From AM-1111 sp046302135 (GTDB taxonomy: Bacteria; Bacteroidota; Bacteroidia; B-17B0; Aurantibacillaceae): a DNA stretch of 11,274 nucleotides. The position numbers and the translations under genes are program-made. The stretch spans positions 1 through 11,274 of the forward strand of contig JBKCIQ010000119.1 in NCBI GenBank assembly GCA_046302135.1. Reading direction: 5' to 3'. Positions 6,809 to 11,274 of the stretch are shown piece by piece. The notes beneath the pieces are model-generated. The model had not been told where the DNA came from. It was given only the letters and a program-made list of their open reading frames with translations, and ran no database searches. Position 1 is the stretch's first letter. The number at the start of each line of letters is the position of its first letter.

Positions 6809-6888
6809 AAAGCCACAACAAAAAAAAGCCTCACATTTCTGAAAGGCTTTTTTGTTGGCTCCCCGAGCTGGGCTCGAACCAGCGACCC
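6653..6888 (-). repeat. Right, intact copy of the duplicated tRNA/GIY-YIG segment
   Basis: This is the counterpart of 6271-6520. It spans the N-terminal half of the intact nuclease gene, the terminator, and the 3' part of the functional tRNA-Asn. Identity with the left copy is about 96% up to 6870 and then continues through the T arm after the left copy's palindrome. Confidence 0.85.
6822..6853 (-). terminator. Intrinsic terminator of tRNA-Asn
   Basis: On the minus strand, AAAAAAGCCT and AGGCTTTTTT form a 10-bp stem around a 12-nt loop, starting 2 bases after the encoded CCA. The T-run is part of the stem's 3' arm and continues beyond it as TTG. It should end tRNA transcription before the nuclease ATG at 6808. 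Confidence 0.78.
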
Positions 6889-6932
6889 CATGATTAACAG
6901 TCATGTGCTCTAACCAGCTGAGCTATCAGGGA
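6856..6932 (-). tRNA. trnN: tRNA-Asn (GTT)
   Basis: A complete cloverleaf is on the minus strand. The acceptor is TCCCTGA paired with TCGGGGA (one T-G wobble), the D arm is GCTC...GAGC, the anticodon stem/loop is CATGA-CTGTTAA-TCATG with anticodon GTT, and the T arm is GCTGG-TTCGAGC-CCAGC. The discriminator base is G and the CCA end is encoded (6858-6856). It is 74 nt without CCA. A second, broken copy of its 3' part lies at 6475-6520. Confidence 0.97.
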
Positions 6933-6948
6933 ATTTTATTCTGGTTGA

Positions 6949-6956
6949 AAAATCTA
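6949..6956 (-). promoter_or_regulatory. Possible -7 box for tRNA-Asn
   Basis: On the minus strand this reads TAGATTTT, one mismatch from TAnnTTTG, 16 bases before the tRNA 5' end. No clear -33 element was identified. Position supports it more than sequence. Confidence 0.35.
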
Positions 6957-7020
6957 AAGAACTTTTAATAACCTTTAAAAAAGGGAGTGCAATATTACAG
7001 CAAAAGTCTCAATTAAACAA

Positions 7021-7028
7021 TATATTTG
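7021..7028 (+). promoter_or_regulatory. -7 box of the PfkB-family kinase gene
   Basis: TATATTTG matches the Bacteroidota -7 consensus TAnnTTTG exactly and lies 31 bases before the ATG at 7060, giving a leader of about 25 nt. There is no Shine-Dalgarno sequence, only an A/T-rich leader as usual in the phylum. No convincing -33 TTTG was seen. Confidence 0.6.
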
Positions 7029-7059
7029 CAAAAATTTTCAATCTCAAAATCAAATTATT

Positions 7060-7986
7060 ATGAGTCTTCTTGTGGTGGGTACGGTTGCGTTTGATGCCAT
7101 TGAAACCCCTTTCGGCAAAACAGATAAAATTGTTGGAGGTGCTGCTTCCTACATTTCTTTGGCAGCGTCCTATTTTACCAGATCGATTGGCCTGGTATCA
7201 GTTGTGGGTGACGATTTTCCGGATTCTTTTAAAAATCTGCTTTCATCTAAAGACATTAATTTACTCGGACTTCAGGTGAAGCAAGGTCAAAAATCTTTCT
7301 TCTGGAGCGGTAAGTACCATACCGACCTCAACCAAAGAGATACCTTGGATACGCAATTAAACGTGCTTGCAGACTTTGATCCAGTTGTTCCATTGGAATT
7401 TAAAAATGCGAGTTTTTTGATGTTGGGAAATCTGATGCCATCTCTTCAGCGTAAGGTGATAAATCAGATGAATGAAAGACCCAAACTGATTGTTATGGAC
7501 ACAATGAATTTCTGGATGGAAATTGCCATGGACGATCTACTTGAAACCTTAAAAATGGTGGATGTTCTTACCATAAATGATTCTGAAGCGAGGCAATTGG
7601 CTAATGAATATTCTTTGGTAAAAGCGGCACAGAAAATTTTGACAATGGGTCCAAAAGTTTTGGTGATCAAAAAGGGTGAGCATGGTGCTTTACTTTTCAA
7701 TAAAGAGCAAGTGTTTTTTGCTCCGGCTTTACCACTTGAAGAAGTTTTCGATCCTACCGGTGCCGGAGATACTTTTGCGGGTGGATTCATTGGATATTTA
7801 GCTAAAACTCGTGATATTTCTTTCGATAACATGAAGCGCGCCATTATCTATGGTTCGGCAATGGCCAGTTTCTGCGTAGAAAAATTTGGAACAGAAAAAA
7901 TAGAGAACCTATCTGATGAAGAAGTAAACAACAGAATTCAGCAGTTTGTGGATTTAGTTCAGTTTGATATTGAACTTGCTTCTTAA
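7060..7986 (+). CDS. PfkB-family sugar/nucleoside kinase
   Basis: A 308-residue cytoplasmic kinase of the PfkB/ribokinase superfamily, which transfers phosphate from ATP to a sugar or nucleoside hydroxyl. The N-terminal signature GGAASYISLAAS is at 26-37. The metal/phosphate N-x-x-E motif appears as N173-D-S-E176. KKGEHGALLF at 204-213 is the conserved strand before the active site. DPTGAGDTFAGGF at 231-243 is the second PfkB signature, with D237 as the expected catalytic base. Length is normal for the family. The substrate cannot be fixed from sequence: adenosine-, ribose- and fructokinase-like members share these motifs. The gene is monocistronic and converges on the dehydrogenase gene, sharing the last four bases. 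Confidence 0.93.
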   Translation: MSLLVVGTVAFDAIETPFGKTDKIVGGAASYISLAASYFTRSIGLVSVVGDDFPDSFKNLLSSKDINLLGLQVKQGQKSFFWSGKYHTDLNQRDTLDTQLNVLADFDPVVPLEFKNASFLMLGNLMPSLQRKVINQMNERPKLIVMDTMNFWMEIAMDDLLETLKMVDVLTINDSEARQLANEYSLVKAAQKILTMGPKVLVIKKGEHGALLFNKEQVFFAPALPLEEVFDPTGAGDTFAGGFIGYLAKTRDISFDNMKRAIIYGSAMASFCVEKFGTEKIENLSDEEVNNRIQQFVDLVQFDIELAS

Positions 7987-8762
7987 ACTGATTTTTTCAT
8001 CAGGTTTCTGGCTATTCCTACCACCCAATTTCTTGGAACAAATCTGTTGAGGTTTGCCAGCAGGTAGTTTACTGTTCCATGAATCGCAACAGCATTGCCT
8101 TTCATCATTTCTTTGTAACCATACTCCGCAACACTTAATGAGCTGGGAAGTTTTTTCCCTTTAATAAATTTGCTGTCATTCATGTTAGACACTTCCATGA
8201 ATTTAGATTCAGTAGGTCCCGGGCACAGAGCAGTAACGGTAACGCCGCTGCCATACAATTCTCCACTTAAAGCTTCAGAAAAACTCAACACATAAGCTTT
8301 GGTTGCAAAATATACCGCCATGTAAGGTCCGGGTTGAAAGGCCGCAACGGATGCTACATTAAGAACCCTACCGTTTTTTCGTGCCAGCATTTGAGGAAGA
8401 AATAATTTAGTGAGATGGGTAAGCGTAGAGATGTTTAACTGAATCATACTGTTAAGTTTGTTCCAATCCGCTCCTGAAAAATCACCAAAGTCACCGAATC
8501 CTGCGTTATTAATAAGAAAATCAATCTGAGTTTGTCTCTGTTCAATTGCATTAAATACTTCAAGGCTTGCGTTGGGCTCAGACAAATCTTTAACCAAGTA
8601 ATTTACTTGTACTTTATAGGTTTTCTCAATTTCTGTTTGAAGCTCCCTAAGCTTGTCCTCACTTCGGGCGATCAATATTAAATTATGACCTTCCCTCGCC
8701 ATTACGCGCGCTATTTCCAATCCTATTCCTGTTGAGGCACCCGTTATTAATGCTGTTTTCAT
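7983..8762 (-). CDS. Short-chain dehydrogenase/reductase (SDR, classical)
   Basis: A 259-residue NAD(P)-dependent oxidoreductase with a classical Rossmann fold. The nucleotide-binding motif is TGASTGIG at 7-14. R33 after the second strand (IARSEDKL) suggests NADP(H). NNAG is at 85-88. The catalytic tetrad is N110, S138, Y151 and K155 (YFATK), and the PGPTES motif is at 181-186. It resembles the DltE/YqjQ-like group (COG0300), whose substrates are mostly unknown. The hydrophobic and basic C-terminal part (NYLLANLNRFVPRNWVVGIARNLMKK) is common in this group. The first ATG gives a complete fold with no missing N-terminus. No clear promoter box was found upstream. Confidence 0.93.
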   Translation of the reverse strand: MKTALITGASTGIGLEIARVMAREGHNLILIARSEDKLRELQTEIEKTYKVQVNYLVKDLSEPNASLEVFNAIEQRQTQIDFLINNAGFGDFGDFSGADWNKLNSMIQLNISTLTHLTKLFLPQMLARKNGRVLNVASVAAFQPGPYMAVYFATKAYVLSFSEALSGELYGSGVTVTALCPGPTESKFMEVSNMNDSKFIKGKKLPSSLSVAEYGYKEMMKGNAVAIHGTVNYLLANLNRFVPRNWVVGIARNLMKKSV

Positions 8763-8869
8763 TGAGCTAAATTAGACCGATTACTTCGGCTCTTTGCAAC
8801 CGCTCATACCAATTTTAGGTTTTTATAAAACTGAGTTGAGTCATTTTTTCAAATAAGCAATATGCAGTA

Positions 8870-8877
8870 TAACTTTT
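8870..8877 (+). promoter_or_regulatory. Possible -7 box for the BNR-propeller gene
   Basis: TAACTTTT is one mismatch from TAnnTTTG, 37 bases before the ATG at 8915. No well-spaced -33 element is visible. The region 8763-8914 holds no gene. Confidence 0.3.
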
Positions 8878-8914
8878 TGGCATTGGATTTTAATGCTTTT
8901 ATTAAAACGATTTT

Positions 8915-11014
8915 ATGAAATTGAATTTAATCACTAAAACGAAATTAATTTGTACGCTATTGATTTTGACAGCAAATTCTTTGAGTGCTCAATGGCAAAC
9001 TTTTGGTCCTTATGGCGGAACCTTTTATGATTTGCAGGAGCACAATGGTTATTTATTTACAGGAACAAACACTGGAACATATCGATTGAATAGTAATGAT
9101 TCAGTTTGGAATGCGGCAAATGGTGCTATAGAAAGAAAAAAAGTAAATCTTCTAGCATCTCATAACAATATTTTGTTTGCAGGGCTCAGTGGTTATGGAG
9201 TTTTCTCTTCAATAAATAATGGTATAACCTGGAGTCCTTCAATGAGTGGATTATCCACTAATTATCTGATGTCTATATTTTCTTCTACCAATGGAATATT
9301 CCTAGGAACTGCAGACGGAGTTTTTTATTCAACAAATAATGGATTACAATGGACATTGGCCAACGGTGGTATACCATCAACTTATTACATCTATTGTATG
9401 GAACAAATGGGCGATACAATATTTGGCGGTTCTTACGGATTAGGCCTTTATTTTACCAAAGACAATGGAAACAACTGGAATTTAGTTGGTGGTGGTTTTC
9501 CTGCAAATACTTTTGTTTACGCACTACATAAAATTGGAAATATTTTAATTGCCGGAACAAGTGCAGGAGTTTATAAATCTATTGACCGTGGTTTAAATTG
9601 GTTTTCTTCTAATAACGGTTTTCCTGCACAAATGTGGGCGAAATGTTTTGCAAGTAAGCCCGGTTATTTATTTGCCGGATCCTATTCAGAGGGAATATTT
9701 GTATCAGCCGATTCAGGTGCAACCTGGAGTAATGCAAATAATGGAATACCTGATCTCCCAATACAAAGCGGATTACCGCATAATTTTCCGTCTGTTGATG
9801 CAATTAGTGTTTTTAATAATAAAATTTTCGCTTCTACCAATTTTGGAATGTACGTAAGTAGTGATAACGGAAATTCCTGGGTAGAAAACAACAATGAAAT
9901 ATTATCAACCAATATTACTGCCTTGGCATCAAACTCATCATGTGTTGTTGCAGGAGAAATTTATACCGGAATTTATAGGAATCAATTAGCCTCGAATCAT
10001 TGGGAAAGAACAAACAATGGATTAACTTCTGTTACAATTTTAGATTTAACCAATATGGGAGAGGTGCTGTTTTCTGCGGTACAGAACCAAAGAGTTTTTG
10101 TAAGTACGGATAACGGGAGTAACTGGACATGGGCAGGCACGGGACTCACCACAGACGCCTACTTTTTAATTGCAGACAGTACGAGAGCTCTTGCAATCAC
10201 AACCGGTGGACAATTTATTTCAGGTGGATTATTTCAAACACTCGACACCGGAAATACATGGGTGCAAATTCCTACAGGTTTTAGCGGAAAAGTTTGTGCA
10301 GAGATCAGTTCAAGCGGAATTTATGTGGGTTGTTATCAGGGGAAAGTTTATTTCACTGATGATTTAAATTTAAACTGGCAAGATTTAAGTTATAATCTTC
10401 CTTCTGAAAAAGTGAATAAAGTCGTTGCGGTCGGTAGTAACCTTTTCGCGGCAACAGAGGGTTCAGGAGTTTATAGACTCAACCTAAATAGCAACCTCTG
10501 GACATATTTAAATAATGGAATATCCAACGACACCATTAAAGATTTAATTTTTAAAAACAATACTTTGTATGCCGCTACATGGGGTGGGGGAGTGTTTTTC
10601 TCGAATGACTCTGGCAATACGTGGAACGTTATGAATAACGGACTGAACAATCAATACGTTAAAAAACTGGTTTATTCATCTGGTGAGTTGTTTGCCGGAA
10701 CAGATGCCGGGGTTTATCAGTACGATTTGACACTTTTTACAAAGAATGAAAAACAGAAGCAGAAATCAATGATAATTTATCCGAACCCATCAAATCAAAG
10801 ATTTCAAATAAGATTGAATGAGAAATATCTTCCTTTATATGAAAATGCCACAATAGATATTTTAAGTTCAGCTGGAAATATAGTCGCGCGCGATGAAATT
10901 ATTTTGCAAAACGAAATGTATTATTATCCAAATGTACACCTGAGTTCAGGAAATTATTTGGTTAAAATTCAGATTAAGGAAAAAGTTTTTTCGGGAAAGT
11001 TGGTTGTAGAATGA
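8915..11014 (+). CDS. T9SS-exported BNR/Ycf48-like beta-propeller protein
   Basis: A 699-residue secreted protein. Residues 1-25 are a signal peptide with basic start, hydrophobic LICTLLILTANSLSA and predicted cleavage before QW. Residues ~26-610 hold 13-14 repeats of about 40-45 residues with the pattern LFAGT--GVY-S-DNG-(S/N)W----NG(L/I). These are BNR/sialidase-like or Ycf48/sortilin-type propeller blades, enough for about two seven-bladed propellers. The tail from about 620 (IIYPNPSNQRF ... LSSGNYLVKIQIKEKVFSGKLVVE-type pattern) is a T9SS type A sorting domain (TIGR04183-like), which directs outer-membrane translocation and cell-surface attachment or release. No sialidase catalytic residues were recognised, so a structural or binding role is more likely than enzymatic activity. 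It stands alone; the next gene is a transposase. Confidence 0.92.
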   Translation: MKLNLITKTKLICTLLILTANSLSAQWQTFGPYGGTFYDLQEHNGYLFTGTNTGTYRLNSNDSVWNAANGAIERKKVNLLASHNNILFAGLSGYGVFSSINNGITWSPSMSGLSTNYLMSIFSSTNGIFLGTADGVFYSTNNGLQWTLANGGIPSTYYIYCMEQMGDTIFGGSYGLGLYFTKDNGNNWNLVGGGFPANTFVYALHKIGNILIAGTSAGVYKSIDRGLNWFSSNNGFPAQMWAKCFASKPGYLFAGSYSEGIFVSADSGATWSNANNGIPDLPIQSGLPHNFPSVDAISVFNNKIFASTNFGMYVSSDNGNSWVENNNEILSTNITALASNSSCVVAGEIYTGIYRNQLASNHWERTNNGLTSVTILDLTNMGEVLFSAVQNQRVFVSTDNGSNWTWAGTGLTTDAYFLIADSTRALAITTGGQFISGGLFQTLDTGNTWVQIPTGFSGKVCAEISSSGIYVGCYQGKVYFTDDLNLNWQDLSYNLPSEKVNKVVAVGSNLFAATEGSGVYRLNLNSNLWTYLNNGISNDTIKDLIFKNNTLYAATWGGGVFFSNDSGNTWNVMNNGLNNQYVKKLVYSSGELFAGTDAGVYQYDLTLFTKNEKQKQKSMIIYPNPSNQRFQIRLNEKYLPLYENATIDILSSAGNIVARDEIILQNEMYYYPNVHLSSGNYLVKIQIKEKVFSGKLVVE

Positions 11015-11133
11015 AAAAAGTACGAATATTGGTTTCATAATTTTATTAATTGCTAACGTGAAAGAAATGTAACATTTGGCATATATAAATTTGGCTGAAT
11101 TCAACAAATAAGTGCAATTTTTTGAACAAAAGT

Positions 11134-11157
11134 AAAAAAGTTTTTAATGACTTTTTT
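11134..11157. terminator. Terminator-like hairpin at the IS left end
   Basis: AAAAAAGT at 11134-11141 and ACTTTTTT at 11150-11157 form an 8-bp stem with an 8-nt loop. It lies about 120 bases after the propeller gene stop and before the transposase promoter. It could end transcription of the upstream gene or shield the transposase from read-in, a known feature of many insertion sequences. Confidence 0.45.
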
Positions 11158-11160
11158 CCT

Positions 11161-11189
11161 TTTGACCAAGTAGTGCAATCTTTAGATTG
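11161..11189 (+). promoter_or_regulatory. Probable transposase promoter
   Basis: TTTG at 11161-11164 and TAGATTG at 11183-11189 (close to TAnnTTTG but one base short) are separated by 18 bp, the same spacing as in the ATPase promoter. The ATG at 11193 follows after 3 bases, so the transcript would be nearly leaderless. Confidence 0.4.
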
Positions 11190-11192
11190 TCT

Positions 11193-11274
11193 ATGTCAAA
11201 AAATTACAAACAACTCAGTTTAGAGCAAAGGTATCAAATCGAAGCATTACTTAAAGCCGGTATGAGCCAAAAAT
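11193..11274 (+). CDS. IS30-family transposase, N-terminal fragment (continues right)
   Basis: Twenty-seven codons are visible, starting MSKNYKQLSLEQRYQIEALL and continuing KAGMSQK. This is the helix-turn-helix N-terminus typical of IS30 transposases (L-x-x-E-R-Y-Q-I-x-x-L-L-K-x-G), which binds the element's terminal repeats. The DDE catalytic core is beyond the window, so whether the gene is intact is unknown. The ATG is supported by the N-terminal motif position and by the promoter-like elements just upstream. Confidence 0.85.
   Translation, partial: MSKNYKQLSLEQRYQIEALLKAGMSQK

Larger units (their letters stand above)
11109..11274 (+). mobile_element. Left part of an IS30-family insertion sequence, cut by the window edge
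   Basis: A transposase N-terminus of IS30 type starts at 11193. The AGTGCAATTTTTTGAAC segment from 11111 may be the left terminal inverted repeat. AGTGCAAT recurs at 11172-11179, 61 bp away. The right end is outside the window, so the exact terminus and target duplication cannot be set. Confidence 0.6.

Noticed and set aside
6809..6904. N-terminal extension of the GIY-YIG gene from an in-frame start at 6904 (127 residues)
   Set aside because: It would code through the tRNA-Asn T arm (giving VAGSSPARGA, a familiar artefact of translated tRNA) and the terminator hairpin. The family starts at MYCVYI.
7464..7844. 126-residue minus-strand frame within the kinase gene
   Set aside because: The plus strand encodes complete PfkB motifs here; the antisense frame has no recognisable domain or start context.
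11011..11040. ATG overlapping the stop of the propeller gene (ATGA), giving MKKVRILVS
   Set aside because: Only nine codons before a stop; coincidental.

Overview
The window looks like an AT-rich Bacteroidota chromosome, probably from the Flavobacteriia/Sphingobacteriia/Chitinophagia side of the phylum; the genus cannot be read from it. Four signs support this. There is a C-terminal type IX secretion (T9SS) sorting domain on one protein. A giant delta-60/Ig-like repeat protein with a short signal peptide is also present. Several genes have -7 boxes of the Bacteroidota type TAnnTTTG, and Shine-Dalgarno sequences are absent.

Layout. 1-4236 (minus) is one uninterrupted, left-truncated reading frame of at least 1412 codons. 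It encodes a secreted surface protein with 14 delta-60 beta-propeller repeats, then Ig-like modules, then near-identical 88-residue modules that run off the left edge. 4237-4946 is a 710-bp AT-rich divergent intergenic region with small direct repeats and promoters at both ends. 4947-6083 (plus) is a stand-alone archaeal-type AAA+ STAND-like ATPase whose promoter places transcription almost on the ATG. 6268-6932 (minus) holds tRNA-Asn(GTT), its terminator, a small GIY-YIG nuclease gene, and a second, decayed copy of the same module: a tRNA 3' fragment with a palindrome in its T-arm, the terminator, and a truncated nuclease. 7060-7986 (plus) is a PfkB-family sugar/nucleoside kinase, convergent with a short-chain dehydrogenase at 7983-8762 (minus). 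The two share one TTAA as overlapping stop codons. 8915-11014 (plus) is a secreted BNR/Ycf48-like propeller protein with a T9SS type A tail. 11193 to the right edge is the start of an IS30-family transposase, preceded by a terminator-like hairpin.

How the genes relate. This is not one pathway. The two large secreted proteins are independent T9SS-type cargo candidates, both dominated by propeller repeats in multiples close to seven. The kinase and dehydrogenase are ordinary housekeeping-type enzymes. The most unusual part is the tRNA-Asn/GIY-YIG tandem at 6268-6932. An intact tRNA at one end and a displaced tRNA 3' fragment at the other, with a nuclease gene between them, resemble a very small element that has accreted at a tRNA gene, although a plain tandem duplication would give the same picture.
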